DNA of 57,389 bases, taken from NCBI GenBank assembly GCA_009930475.1, contig RZYC01000018.1, positions 1 to 57,389 of the forward strand. The letters are read 5' to 3'. Origin of the DNA: Spartobacteria bacterium. Its GTDB lineage: Bacteria > Verrucomicrobiota > Kiritimatiellia > RZYC01. The position numbers and the translations under genes are program-made. This document shows positions 9,449 through 19,312 of this stretch, piece after piece (position 1 is the first letter of the stretch; the number at the start of each line of letters is the position of its first letter). A model generated the notes under the pieces. It had not been told where the DNA came from and did no database searches. It saw nothing but the letters and a program-made list of their open reading frames with translations.

Positions 9449-10537
9449 TTAAGATGACAAACGCTCCCATGCCTGTTCCATTGACTGCGCCGAGCACTCG
9501 CATCCTCGATGAACATGACCAATTCGATCAGCCAACACAAAACGCGGAATGCCATTAACGGTCTTCTTGTCGACCTGCATCGTATCGTGTAGAATATTCC
9601 AGTCTGCTACGGGCGAATGAACAGGCAGTCCCAGACGCTTAATCAAGCCAATAATGCGATCACAATCGGACTGAGTGAGCTGTTTTTCAATACATGAAAG
9701 ATGTGCCGCATAAACCATCCCTACAGCGACAGCCTCTCCATGGCGCATCTTTCCATATCCATGGCACGACTCAATCGAATGTGCCAGCGTATGCCCAAAA
9801 TTCAAAATCTCCCGTAATCCCGACTCCCGCTCGTCAAATCGTACGACCTCCGCCTTGATCTCACAACACCGTCCAACAAGATGAGCCAGCACATCCAGAT
9901 CTCGTGCGGCGATACCGTCCACGTGCCGCTCCATATATTTAAAAAATTCGCGATCAAAAATAACGCCGTATTTGACCACCTCTGCCAATCCCGTCCGGTA
10001 CTCTCGTTCTGGCAATGTTTTCAATGCATCCAGATTAATAGTAACCTGTGCTGGCTGATAAAAGGAACCGACCAAATTCTTACCCTGAGGAAGATTAATC
10101 GCCGTTTTGCCCCCGACCGAACTGTCAACCATAGCCAGAAGCGTTGTGGGAACCTGTACAAAACGAACCCCTCGCATATACGTTGAGGCGGCAAATCCCG
10201 CTAAATCCCCAACAACACCTCCACCCAGAGCCATGATAAATGATGATCGATCCATCCCGTGCGCCAACGCCGCGGCATAGAGCGAAAACAACCATTTTTG
10301 CGATTTTGCTGTTTCGCGAGACGGAACAACCAGACGCTTCATATGAACACCCTGATGACCACACAGTGCCATCAATGCATCCCCGTAAAAGCGATCTACA
10401 TTTCGATCCGTTACAAGCAATCCTCTCAACCCATTTATCTTTTTGCCTAGTGATTCCAATGCGCTAGCAAAATTTCCACTTCCAATGATAATCGGATACG
10501 ATCGCTCCTTCAAATCAACTTCTATGACTCTTCTCAT
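9449..10537 (-). CDS. aroB: 3-dehydroquinate synthase
   Basis: A 362-residue AroB, the NAD-dependent enzyme that converts DAHP to 3-dehydroquinate, step two of the shikimate pathway. Key motifs are FIMALGGGVVGDLAGFAAS (NAD binding), VPTTLLAMVDSSVGGKTAIN, LAEVVKYGVI, LNFGHTLAHSIE (zinc ligand His) and MRHGEAVAVGM. The ATG at 10537 has GAGGG 8 bases upstream; a GTG at 10552 is also open but has no comparable site. It is followed directly by dprA. A candidate promoter lies at 10642-10669. Confidence 0.95.
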   Translation of the reverse strand: MRRVIEVDLKERSYPIIIGSGNFASALESLGKKINGLRGLLVTDRNVDRFYGDALMALCGHQGVHMKRLVVPSRETAKSQKWLFSLYAAALAHGMDRSSFIMALGGGVVGDLAGFAASTYMRGVRFVQVPTTLLAMVDSSVGGKTAINLPQGKNLVGSFYQPAQVTINLDALKTLPEREYRTGLAEVVKYGVIFDREFFKYMERHVDGIAARDLDVLAHLVGRCCEIKAEVVRFDERESGLREILNFGHTLAHSIESCHGYGKMRHGEAVAVGMVYAAHLSCIEKQLTQSDCDRIIGLIKRLGLPVHSPVADWNILHDTMQVDKKTVNGIPRFVLADRIGHVHRGCECSAQSMEQAWERLSS

Positions 10538-10641
10538 TCCTAACGCCCTCACTGATGAATTGACTGTCTAGAATTCTAGCGCAACTAAGGGAAATTTGTC
10601 GACTATCAAAAAGCAAAGAATATATATTAATATATCCAGCC

Positions 10642-10669
10642 TATATACAATTTTGTAATTGACCATCAA
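10642..10669 (-). promoter_or_regulatory. Candidate sigma-70 promoter for aroB-dprA
   Basis: On the minus strand TTGATG (10669-10664) and TATATA (10647-10642) are 16 bases apart, about 105 bases before the aroB start. The leader includes the palindrome CTAGAATTCTAG at 10568-10579 and an A+T-rich palindrome near 10620-10636. Confidence 0.4.
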
Positions 10670-10689
10670 ACATTTATTACTATAATCAC

Positions 10690-11658
10690 TTACGGAACCA
10701 CGCCTCCACGAGCGGCAGAAAATAATTCGTACCATTCCTCACGTGTCAATTGCATCTCATCGGCGCGACAGCAGGCTCTAATACGATCGGGATTTCGCGA
10801 CCCAATAACCGGCTGAATATTGGCTGGATGCCGCATGATCCAGGCAAGCATAATGACCTCCATACTAGTACCCCGTTTTTCTGCCATTTTTTTGATGGCC
10901 TGTGCCGTACGACGGCACGGCTCATCTTGCGGATCACTGAAAAAACGACCGCTAGCCAAGGGGGACCAGGCCTGCATAAAAATATCTTTGAGACGACAAT
11001 ACTCGATCAGCCCATCGCCATGCGCACTGTTGCTCGTATTCTGATTCACAAGGATACTGTCATTCAACAAATCACAGTGTCCCAAGCTCAACTCAAGCTG
11101 ATTGATAATCAAGGGATGCACCACCCACTTCTGGAGCAACTCCATCTGCATCACCGAATGATTACTCACACCGAAATACCTGACCTTTCCTGAGCGATGC
11201 AGTAAATCAAATGCGCGTGCCATTTCGTCTGCCTCCATCAGCGGATCGGGCCGATGGAGCAGCAACACATCGATATAATCTGTTCCCAATCTCTGCAAAA
11301 TACCGTCCACAGAACCCACGATGTGTGGAACTCCATAATCATACCGCTTTGGAGCTCCCGGAAAGGGATCATCCTGAAATCGTATTGCGCATTTGGACTG
11401 AATATAGACTTGTTCACGCAAGGACGCACGCTCCTTCAAAACAGCAGAAAAAGCCTCCTCCGACTTCCCAAAGCAATAAATATCAGCGTGATCAAAAAAG
11501 TTGATCCCTTCGTCTACTGCTGTAAAAACCGAATTCTTTGCCGCCTGAATTTCTTGTTCATAAAGCGGTCTGCGATCCCAACGTGCCCCGAGATGCATAC
11601 ATCCGTAGGCCAAACTAGAAACAACCATATCGGTCTGTCCAATTGTCACATATTTCAT
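10690..11658 (-). CDS. Aldo/keto reductase
   Basis: A 322-residue NADPH-dependent aldo/keto reductase (TIM barrel). All four catalytic positions are visible: Asp and Tyr in FFDHADIYCFGKSEEAF, Lys in YIQSKCAIRF and His in LLLHRPDPL. The cofactor end is VIGSRNPDRIRACCRA. It most resembles the YdhF-type oxidoreductase group. Substrate is unknown. The ATG at 11658 was chosen because the family starts with KYVTIGQTDMVVSSLAYG; the ribosome-binding site is weak (GAGA). It is divergent from fmt, with 114 bases between the two starts. Confidence 0.9.
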   Translation of the reverse strand: MKYVTIGQTDMVVSSLAYGCMHLGARWDRRPLYEQEIQAAKNSVFTAVDEGINFFDHADIYCFGKSEEAFSAVLKERASLREQVYIQSKCAIRFQDDPFPGAPKRYDYGVPHIVGSVDGILQRLGTDYIDVLLLHRPDPLMEADEMARAFDLLHRSGKVRYFGVSNHSVMQMELLQKWVVHPLIINQLELSLGHCDLLNDSILVNQNTSNSAHGDGLIEYCRLKDIFMQAWSPLASGRFFSDPQDEPCRRTAQAIKKMAEKRGTSMEVIMLAWIMRHPANIQPVIGSRNPDRIRACCRADEMQLTREEWYELFSAARGGVVP

Positions 11659-11772
11659 ATATCGAATCTCTGCCTTGTGAATTCTGTGTTTTATCACCTT
11701 TTGTCTTTTCAACTGCCTACAGGAAATTAGAACATGGATCAAATTAAAATTTCAACCAAGGAAAGGCCTTTT

Positions 11773-12702
11773 ATGCGCATTGTTTTTATGGGATCAGACG
11801 AGATTGCCTGCCCGGCACTGACCGAAGCATATCATGACAACGACATTGAAATTGTAGCGGTCATCACCCAGCCCGATCGCCCAAAAGGCCGAAAACGTCA
11901 AATTCAACCATGCGACCTGAAATCGTTGGCGCAATCATGGGAGCTGCCCGTTTTCTCCCCTGAAAAATTGTCAACGACGGACTATTTATCCACTTTTGAA
12001 ACATGGAATATTGATCTCATTCTCGTCGTAGCCTATGGGCAATATATCCCCTCTCGACTCATCGAATCCGCAAGATTGCGTGCCATCAACCTGCACCCCT
12101 CGCTGCTTCCAAAGTATCGGGGAGCATCCCCTATTCAAGCCGCCATCGCTGCCGGAGAACACGAAACCGGCATTTCCATTGTTTTCGTTGGTAAAGAAAT
12201 GGATGCAGGAGACATTCTTCTGCAGGAAACGATGCTCATTGATGACCTGGACAATGCCGTCACCATGAAAGACAAGCTGGGCCGTCACGGCGCAAAACTC
12301 CTCATCAAAGCAGCCCACCTGCTGGATGCAGGTGCTATTACTGCGCGGCCACAAGACCATGATCAGTCCATCTATGTCAAAAAGCTGGAGAAAACTGATG
12401 GCCTCATTGACTGGAATTGCTCTGCAGAGGAAATATTAAATCGAATCCGCGCCTATCAGCCTTGGCCTATCTGCTACACCAATATGCCAGAAACCCCTCC
12501 CATGCGCATTTATGCGGCGATCAAACAACCGGAAATCAACGGCGAGCCGGGCACTGTGGTGGCCATCGAAAAAAACGGCCCGATCATCGCCACGGGTCAG
12601 GGCGGACTCTGCCTCACCGACGTCCAGCCATCGGGGAAAAAGCGTATGAACGGCCAGCAACTGATCAACGGACGCTATTTAGCCGCCGGAACGCGACTTT
12701 AA
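11773..12702 (+). CDS. fmt: Methionyl-tRNA formyltransferase
   Basis: A 309-residue Fmt that formylates initiator Met-tRNA using 10-formyl-THF. It has MRIVFMGSDEIACPAL at the N-terminus, YGQYIPSRLI, the catalytic core INLHPSLLPKYRGASPIQ with its Asn/His pair, GKEMDAGDIL with the catalytic Asp, and a C-terminal OB-like tRNA-binding domain starting near 205. AGGAAAGG sits 6 bases before the ATG at 11773; an earlier ATG at 11734 would add 13 atypical residues. def, often adjacent, is absent here. Confidence 0.94.
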   Translation: MRIVFMGSDEIACPALTEAYHDNDIEIVAVITQPDRPKGRKRQIQPCDLKSLAQSWELPVFSPEKLSTTDYLSTFETWNIDLILVVAYGQYIPSRLIESARLRAINLHPSLLPKYRGASPIQAAIAAGEHETGISIVFVGKEMDAGDILLQETMLIDDLDNAVTMKDKLGRHGAKLLIKAAHLLDAGAITARPQDHDQSIYVKKLEKTDGLIDWNCSAEEILNRIRAYQPWPICYTNMPETPPMRIYAAIKQPEINGEPGTVVAIEKNGPIIATGQGGLCLTDVQPSGKKRMNGQQLINGRYLAAGTRL

Positions 12703-12802
12703 AAAGCAGGTTGAATTTCATCGTAGATATGAGACGATAAACACGCAGGATCGTCCGCAGATGACGATATTACGCAACGATCTATCCCCTTTCCGGCACA
12801 AC

Positions 12803-12833
12803 AAAAAATCCGCAAGGATGTTACCCTTGCGGA
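12803..12833 (-). terminator. Rho-independent terminator after the sugar transporter
   Basis: On the minus strand a perfect 9-base stem, TCCGCAAGG and CCTTGCGGA, encloses a 7-base loop and runs straight into TTTTTT. It lies 30 bases past the transporter's stop. Confidence 0.9.
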
Positions 12834-12862
12834 ATATTTCGTTCACCGGGAAACCGGTTGTG

Positions 12863-14302
12863 CTATCGGCCTATTTCTTTCAATTTCTTCCCGCTCATAA
12901 GGTTTTCCTCGATTTTTTCCAGGGATACACCTTTTGTTTCTGGGACAAACTTCATGAAGAACAGCACAAAAAGCACTTCAAAGAAACCGTACATCAAAAA
13001 AGTATTACCGTGACCAAACTTGTTTAACAAGGTAAGGAAGGTCATACCGACAATACCGTTGACAACCCAGTTGGTCGTGGTTGTAACAGTAACTCCGAGA
13101 TCTCGCCCGCTGGTGGGGAATATTTCTGCGCACATAACCCAGATAATGGGCCCGGCACTGGCTGCAAAACCGATGATAAAGAGCATAAGGAACATTATCG
13201 CCACAAAGGAGAGCGTATTATTCGCCTGACCTGCGGCACCTACTATCGCCGGGTGATTTTCCAGTCCTAACTTAAAGCATAGTCCGACAGAAAGCATGGA
13301 CACGCCCATGACAGTGAATCCGGCATACATAATCGGCTTGCGACCTAAGCTGTCAACAAACGCAATAGCAATGAACGTTGCCAGCACATTGATACAGCCG
13401 ATCATGACCGTGCCCCACATCTGTTCAGCAGTGGTAGCAAAACCCGCGATTTGGAAAATTTTCGGAGCGTAGTACATGATCACATTGATACCGGTCAACT
13501 GCTGAATAATCTGCAAGCCCATTCCCAGCAAAATGACCTTGCGGAACGGCATGCTCGTTTTCAGCATCTGCCACCCATTCTGCTTATCCTGCAAACTTTT
13601 ATCAATATCATCTAATTCTTCGGCAATTTCCTCAGGCGTCAGACGTACTTTCTTCAACACATGATGCGCTTCTTCCTTGCGCCCCACCATACAAAGCCAG
13701 CGCGGACTGTTGGGCAGAAAATACATCGCAACAAACATGATGGTCGCTGGAACAACCAGAATGCCCAGCATCAGCCGCCAATGTCCGCCAACTACATCAT
13801 GGATTCGGCAATAGGTTGCAAAATAGGTGTCGCTCATAAAGGCAAGAACGATACCGATGGTAATCAATAACTGATACATGGAGATCAGGGCGCCACGGAT
13901 GCCTTTGGGCGCGATTTCCGACAGATATAAAGGTGCGGTAAACGAAGCAACCCCGACAGCTATGCCAAGAAAAAAGCGGCAGACAATCAAAATCTTGGCC
14001 GATGTCGATACTGCACAACTCATCGAACCAAGTGCAAATAAGACTGCGGCAAACAGCAGTGTTTTTTTACGACCCAGTTTTTTGCTGACTGTGCCACTGA
14101 AAACTGCACCGAATGTGGCACCCCAAAGCAAGGCACTGACAATGGTCTCTATCTCCATGGTACTTGCATGAAACGCTTTCTGAATGAATCCGGATGCTCC
14201 AGAGATAACCCCTATATCAAGACCAAACAATAGTCCTGCCAATGCCGCCGTAAACGCTACGACGTAAACCAGTGGTTTGTACTTTGATGCCGATGCCTGC
14301 AT
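12863..14302 (-). CDS. MFS sugar-porter transporter (sugar:H+ symporter)
   Basis: A 479-residue inner-membrane protein of the sugar-porter family of the major facilitator superfamily, with 12 predicted membrane segments. Diagnostic motifs are all present: GLLFGLDIGVISGA in segment 1, KLGRKKTLL in the 2-3 loop, LPNSPRWL after segment 6, QQLTGINVIMYYAPKIF in segment 7, DSLGRKPIMYAG in the 8-9 loop, and FVPETKGVSLEKIEE after segment 12. It is similar in plan to XylE/GalP; the sugar cannot be told from sequence. AAGGAG stands 8 bases before the ATG. It is a single-gene unit ending in the terminator at 12803-12833. Confidence 0.92.
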   Translation of the reverse strand: MQASASKYKPLVYVVAFTAALAGLLFGLDIGVISGASGFIQKAFHASTMEIETIVSALLWGATFGAVFSGTVSKKLGRKKTLLFAAVLFALGSMSCAVSTSAKILIVCRFFLGIAVGVASFTAPLYLSEIAPKGIRGALISMYQLLITIGIVLAFMSDTYFATYCRIHDVVGGHWRLMLGILVVPATIMFVAMYFLPNSPRWLCMVGRKEEAHHVLKKVRLTPEEIAEELDDIDKSLQDKQNGWQMLKTSMPFRKVILLGMGLQIIQQLTGINVIMYYAPKIFQIAGFATTAEQMWGTVMIGCINVLATFIAIAFVDSLGRKPIMYAGFTVMGVSMLSVGLCFKLGLENHPAIVGAAGQANNTLSFVAIMFLMLFIIGFAASAGPIIWVMCAEIFPTSGRDLGVTVTTTTNWVVNGIVGMTFLTLLNKFGHGNTFLMYGFFEVLFVLFFMKFVPETKGVSLEKIEENLMSGKKLKEIGR

Positions 14303-14417
14303 TTTATATGCTCCTTATATGTATGCCTACCTGATAGCTCGATACTTACTTTATAACGAGCTCATTTGTCTAAGTAGTTTAAAAAAAAGCAGTAGCTTTG
14401 AAAAGCTATGTTTACAT

Positions 14418-14443
14418 AAAAAAGGATGCGGCGAACCGCATCC
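14418..14443 (-). terminator. Rho-independent terminator after nifJ
   Basis: On the minus strand GGATGCGG and CCGCATCC pair perfectly around a 4-base loop and are followed by six Ts, 30 bases past the nifJ stop. A second, shorter hairpin (14393-14408) followed after four bases by eight Ts could act as a backup. Confidence 0.9.
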
Positions 14444-14472
14444 CTTGAATATCTGTTTTTTGCGTAGCTGAA

Positions 14473-17400
14473 CTACATAATTCCGCCGAGATTCTTATAG
14501 AATGCCATGCGGCGTTTAGCGTCTTCTTCAGCCTCTTTGTAGAGTGCTTCCGCTTCGCTCGGTGCAGTCTTCAGCAACGCGGTGTAGCGGCGTTCACTGC
14601 GAATGAACTCTTGGAAGTCAGCCGTCGGTTCTTTGGTTTCCCAATTGAAACGCTTGCCTTCTTCCATGCGCGGGTCATAACGGAACAACGGCCAGTAACC
14701 GCAATCCACTGCACGTTTTTCTTCGACCTGACTCTTCATCATGTCAATACCATGCGCAATACATGGAGCGTAACAAATAATGATTGAAGGACCATTGTAG
14801 TTCACAGCATCCATGAAGGCTTTCTGCGTCTGCAGACGGTTCGCACCCATGGATACGGATGCGACATACACGTAGCCATAGCTCATGCACATGAAGGCCA
14901 GATTCTTCTTACCCTGACGTTTACCGCCATTGGCGAATTTAGCCACAGCCGCGATCGGCGTCGATTTCGAAGCCTGACCACCAGTATTGGAGTACACTTC
15001 CGTATCCACGACGAGGATATTAACGTTTTTGCCGGAAGCAACCACGTGATCCAGACCGCCGTAACCGATGTCATATGCCCAGCCGTCACCACCGAAGATC
15101 CAGACCGCTTTATCAACGAAATAATCTTGCAGTTCGATGACCTTACGGATCAACGGCTTAGCTTCAGCCGAAGCAGATTCAGCCGCTACAGGCAACAACA
15201 ATTTCACCGCATTCTGCGCTGCGACAGCGTCATCGCTGATAACGTTGTCTTTGCAGATTTCCACCGCTTTTTCGAGCGCGGCTTTCAGATCATCCGTTGT
15301 TCCAGCAGCCAGGAGCGCATTTACATTGTTGAACAGCAATGTCCGATTGTTTTCGATACCGAGACGCATGCCCAGACCGTATTCTGCATTGTCTTCGAAG
15401 AGCGAATTCGCCCATGAAGGACCGCGACCTTCTTTAGATTTGCAATAAGGCACGGTCGGGAAGGTACCGCCATAAATGGAAGAACACCCCGTGGCATTGG
15501 CCACCACCATGTGTTCGCCACAGATCTGGGTAACCAGTTTCACGTAAGGTGTTTCACCGCAACCAGCGCACGCACCTGAGAATTCGAACAGCGGTTTTTT
15601 GAACTGAAGTCCTTTAACCGTTGTGTCCTTCGCTCCGTCCAGCACGTTGTCCGGCAGATCTTCAAAGAATCCTACACGGGGAACTTCTCCAGCTTCGCGG
15701 GCTTCTTCCAGTGATTCAAACACCAGAGCTTTGGTCTTAGCCGGGCAAGTTTCGATACATACGCCACAACCGGTACAGTCTTCGACGTATACCTGAATGC
15801 GGAACTGTAAGTCTTTGTCATTCTTAGTGCTGGATTTCAGCGTGTCGAAACCTTCCGGTGCATCGTTCAGTTTAGCCGGATCGATCTGTTTTGCGCGGAT
15901 CACAGCATGCGGACAAGCCATCACACACTGATTGCACTGAATGCAGTTTTCTTTGATCCATTTCGGAACACGAGGTGCAACACCACGTTTTTCTAAGCAG
16001 GTTGTGCCCGTCGGCAACGTACCGTCAATGGACATATGTGAAACCGGCACATCGTCACCTTTGAGCAGCATGGAAGGCAGAATGATGTTTTTCGTGAAAT
16101 CATTTGCATCATCGCTGATCAATTTTGGCGGCACATAGGACGTAGTAATTTCAGCCGGAATAACCACTTCTTTGATGGCGGCAACCGAAGCGTCAATCGC
16201 TTTCCAGTTCATTTCGACGATGTCCATACCTTTGCGTTCAAATGTCTTCTTGGCATAGTCTTTAATCAGCTGAATGGCCTGTGACTCATCCAGAATACCG
16301 GACAGTTTGAAGAATGCCGTCTGCATAACCGTATTAATACGGCCGCCCAGACCCACTTCCATAGCAATCTTCAACGCATCAATGGTGTAGAATTTAATCT
16401 TACGTTCCATGATGAATTCCTGCTCGCTGCGCGTCAGGTGGTTGAATGCGTCTTCCGGAGTGTATTCCGAATTCAACAAGAATACGCCACCTTCTCTCAA
16501 AGGGCTCAGCATATCATAGCGACCGATATAAGCAGCATTGTGGCAAGCTACGAAATCCGCATGATTGATAAGGAACGGGTAGTTTACCGGGCTGTCACCA
16601 AATCGCAGATGCGAGGTCGTGATACCACCAGATTTCTTTGAGTCATACACAAAATAGGCCTGTGCAAATTTGTCCGTCGCACCACCGATAATTTTGATCG
16701 AATTCTTGTTAGCACCGACTGTTCCGTCTGCACCCAGACCCCAGAACATGCAGCCGACCACATCTTTGGGCATGACGTTCAGTCCAGGTCCGACAGGAAT
16801 GGATAGATTGGTAACATCGTCGTTAATACCGACAGTGAAGTTATGGTGTCCACCATTACCCAGGTGATCAAATACCGCTTTCACCATGGCTGGTGAAAAT
16901 TCTTTCGAAGACAGGCCATAACGACCGCCGATGACTCTGATGTCTTTTCCAGCCAGCGCAGTAGCCACGTCCATGTACAGCGGCTCACCAATTGAACCAG
17001 GTTCTTTTGTACGATCAAGCACTGCGATGGATTTCACCGTTTCCGGCAGAGCAGACAGAAAATGCTTCACAGAGAAAGGCCGATACAAACGGACTTTCAA
17101 CAGACCCAGTTTTTCGCCTTTCGCATTCAAATAGTTCACAGTAGGTTCGATCGCGTCGCAACCCGAACCCATAGCAATGATCACCTTTTCTGCATCCGGC
17201 GCGCCGACGTAATCAAACAGGTGATAGGAGCGACCGATCTTAGCGGAGACTTTGTCCATGTAATCCTGAACAATTTCCGGCAAGGCATCATAGTATTTAT
17301 TGACCGTTTCACGACCCTGGAAATAGACGTCAGGATTTTGAGCGGCGACTTTCAGTGTCGGATTTTCTGGACGAAGACCGCGAGCACGAAATGCTTCAAT

Positions 17401-17997
17401 ATACTCCGGCTCAACCAATTCCGCCATAACATCATAGCTAATTTCTTCCACTTTCTGAATCTCATGCGACGTACGGAACCCGTCAAAGAAATTCAAGAAT
17501 GGGACACTGCCTTTCAGCGTAGCGAGATGGGACACAACGCCCAAATCCATGGTTTCCTGAATGCCCGAAGCGGCCATCAATGCGAAACCGGTATTGCGAA
17601 CCGACATCACGTCAGAGTGATCTCCGAAAATCGACAACGACTGACATGCCAGTGAACGGGCGGATACATGAAATACCGTCGGGATCATTTCACCGGCGAT
17701 TTTGTACATGTTCGGAACCATCAGAAGCAAGCCCTGAGACGCAGTAAACGTCGTAGTAAGAGCACCTGCGGAAAGAGCTCCGTGAACGGCACCGGCAGCA
17801 CCTGCTTCCGACTGCATTTCCAGTACATCGACCTTTTTACCAAAAAGGTTCTTTCTACCCTGACTTGCCCATGCGTCAGAATTTTCACCCATCGGGGTCG
17901 AAGGGGTGATGGGATAGATTGCGGCGACTTCACTGAAAGCATAAGCTACGTGAGCGGCTGCGGTATTCCCGTCAATGGTTACCATTTTTTTGCTCAT
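14473..17997 (-). CDS. nifJ: Pyruvate:ferredoxin (flavodoxin) oxidoreductase
   Basis: A 1174-residue single-chain PFOR that oxidises pyruvate to acetyl-CoA and CO2 and reduces ferredoxin or flavodoxin, central to anaerobic energy metabolism. Domain order is as in known PFORs: the pyrimidine-binding domain with YPITPSTPMGE at the start, the CoA-binding region, two 4Fe-4S clusters (CIQCNQCVMACPHAV near 686 and CTGCGVCIETCP near 739), then the TPP domain with CAGCGETPYVKL, GGDGWAYDIGYGGLDH and DTEVYSNTGGQASKSTPIA. All key cysteines are present. GAGGAG lies 7 bases before the ATG. It is a single-gene unit with its own terminator, which suggests strong expression. Confidence 0.97.
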   Translation of the reverse strand: MSKKMVTIDGNTAAAHVAYAFSEVAAIYPITPSTPMGENSDAWASQGRKNLFGKKVDVLEMQSEAGAAGAVHGALSAGALTTTFTASQGLLLMVPNMYKIAGEMIPTVFHVSARSLACQSLSIFGDHSDVMSVRNTGFALMAASGIQETMDLGVVSHLATLKGSVPFLNFFDGFRTSHEIQKVEEISYDVMAELVEPEYIEAFRARGLRPENPTLKVAAQNPDVYFQGRETVNKYYDALPEIVQDYMDKVSAKIGRSYHLFDYVGAPDAEKVIIAMGSGCDAIEPTVNYLNAKGEKLGLLKVRLYRPFSVKHFLSALPETVKSIAVLDRTKEPGSIGEPLYMDVATALAGKDIRVIGGRYGLSSKEFSPAMVKAVFDHLGNGGHHNFTVGINDDVTNLSIPVGPGLNVMPKDVVGCMFWGLGADGTVGANKNSIKIIGGATDKFAQAYFVYDSKKSGGITTSHLRFGDSPVNYPFLINHADFVACHNAAYIGRYDMLSPLREGGVFLLNSEYTPEDAFNHLTRSEQEFIMERKIKFYTIDALKIAMEVGLGGRINTVMQTAFFKLSGILDESQAIQLIKDYAKKTFERKGMDIVEMNWKAIDASVAAIKEVVIPAEITTSYVPPKLISDDANDFTKNIILPSMLLKGDDVPVSHMSIDGTLPTGTTCLEKRGVAPRVPKWIKENCIQCNQCVMACPHAVIRAKQIDPAKLNDAPEGFDTLKSSTKNDKDLQFRIQVYVEDCTGCGVCIETCPAKTKALVFESLEEAREAGEVPRVGFFEDLPDNVLDGAKDTTVKGLQFKKPLFEFSGACAGCGETPYVKLVTQICGEHMVVANATGCSSIYGGTFPTVPYCKSKEGRGPSWANSLFEDNAEYGLGMRLGIENNRTLLFNNVNALLAAGTTDDLKAALEKAVEICKDNVISDDAVAAQNAVKLLLPVAAESASAEAKPLIRKVIELQDYFVDKAVWIFGGDGWAYDIGYGGLDHVVASGKNVNILVVDTEVYSNTGGQASKSTPIAAVAKFANGGKRQGKKNLAFMCMSYGYVYVASVSMGANRLQTQKAFMDAVNYNGPSIIICYAPCIAHGIDMMKSQVEEKRAVDCGYWPLFRYDPRMEEGKRFNWETKEPTADFQEFIRSERRYTALLKTAPSEAEALYKEAEEDAKRRMAFYKNLGGIM

Positions 17998-18234
17998 TAA
18001 TTAACTCCTCGTTAGTTTCGATTAGAGCGTGCGTTGAACAGAAAGCGATTCATATCGCCTTAAATAAATGCCTACATACTCATACTAATCACTAACAAAT
18101 ATCAAGTTGAAACTCCCTAAAATAACCCCTCGCCACCACAACAATCCAGTCAAAGACCAATTGAATTAATATTATTCAGTCTTATTATAATTTTTAACTT
18201 GACCAACCGCCTGCTGCATCACACTATGCGCTCT

Positions 18235-19197
18235 ATGAAACAACGAATCAAATACACACAACAGGCTTACTATCACTGCATGAGCCGCATTGTCGGCCGG
18301 CAAATGCTGCTTGGTGATACCGAAAAAGAATACATGCTGTTGCTGATGCGTCGGATCGAAGGATTTACCGGAGTACGCATACTCACCTATGCCATCATGA
18401 CCAACCACATCCATCTGTTACTGGAAGAACCGGATCGCAACACGTGTATTTCTGACGATGAACTGCGACGGCGGCTAGCATTTCTTTATTCTAAGGGAGA
18501 ATGCGAGGACATCAATGAGCGATGGACTCTATGGGGCCAAAATGAATCCAAGGCTGACAAGCAACGCTATCTCCTGCGCATGAACGATATCAGCGAATTC
18601 ATGAAACAGTTAAAGCAACGGTTTTCTCGCTGGTACAATCGGAAAAACCAGCGTTCCGGCACGCTGTGGGACGCGCGATTTAAGAGTGTTCTGGTTCAGC
18701 CAGGAACGCCATTGCGCATTGTGGCGGCGTATATTGAAATGAATCCGGTTCGGGCTGGAATGACAAAGGAACCGCATTTCTATCGTTATTGCGGGTTTTC
18801 TGAGGCCATGGGAGAGGGATTAGCGGCACAGAAAGGTATTCGTACTATTGCGTTGTCTATGGATTTGGAATCCGATGACTGGAAGTCGGTTTCGGAGCTC
18901 TACTTAGAGCGAATACTGATGTACGATGAAGTTCGCCGGCATCCTGAAAGAGCCTGTACGGATCACAGCTATTTACGTGAAAAATTGGGAAAACGAATGG
19001 AACTAACTGACTTTGAAAGATTTATGTGCCGCAGTCGCTATTTTACAGATGGGCGCATTATTGGGTGCAAAGCATTTATTGAAGCGTTCTTTGAAGAGAA
19101 CAGAGACTATTTTGGAAACAGGCGAACGTCAGGAGCACGGAGAGTAAAGGGCGGCTGGAAAGACCTGTTCTCTATACGGGAACTGGTTGACTGGTAA
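18235..19197 (+). CDS. REP-associated tyrosine transposase (RAYT), copy A
   Basis: A 320-residue RAYT with the N-terminal block AYYHCMSRIVGRQMLLG, the HUH motif in MTNHIHLLLEEP, RSGTLWDARFKSVLV, and YIEMNPVRAGM, where the catalytic tyrosine is expected. The C-terminal extension (ERFMCRSRYFTDGRIIGCKAF and DYFGNRRTSGARRVKGGW) is shared with the copies at 26884-27897 and 57077-57389 but not with the transposase at 1-869. The ATG at 18235 matches the start of copy B; an upstream ATG (18226) and TTG (18199) are also open. No flanking REP hairpins or target duplications were found. RAYTs are usually single-copy, domesticated-looking genes that process REP sequences. Confidence 0.9.
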   Translation: MKQRIKYTQQAYYHCMSRIVGRQMLLGDTEKEYMLLLMRRIEGFTGVRILTYAIMTNHIHLLLEEPDRNTCISDDELRRRLAFLYSKGECEDINERWTLWGQNESKADKQRYLLRMNDISEFMKQLKQRFSRWYNRKNQRSGTLWDARFKSVLVQPGTPLRIVAAYIEMNPVRAGMTKEPHFYRYCGFSEAMGEGLAAQKGIRTIALSMDLESDDWKSVSELYLERILMYDEVRRHPERACTDHSYLREKLGKRMELTDFERFMCRSRYFTDGRIIGCKAFIEAFFEENRDYFGNRRTSGARRVKGGWKDLFSIRELVDW

Positions 19198-19239
19198 TCG
19201 ATTCGTTGTTCAGATCAGATGGACACTTCTCTCGGCGGC

Positions 19240-19268
19240 TTGACGGGTGTGCAGTGATCGGCTACTAT
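19240..19268 (+). promoter_or_regulatory. Sigma-70 promoter for the ABC/GldG operon
   Basis: TTGACG (19240-19245) and TACTAT (19263-19268) are exactly 17 bases apart, 45 bases before the first gene's ATG. This is the only good promoter found before the five-gene operon and supports the start at 19313. Confidence 0.65.
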
Positions 19269-19312
19269 CCGCGCATATTTTTCATACATTTTTAGGATTT
19301 GAGCTGCAGCGA

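Noticed and set aside
17062-17655. 197-codon open frame on the plus strand
   Set aside because: It is antisense to the conserved middle of nifJ, has no ribosome-binding site and no recognisable motif.
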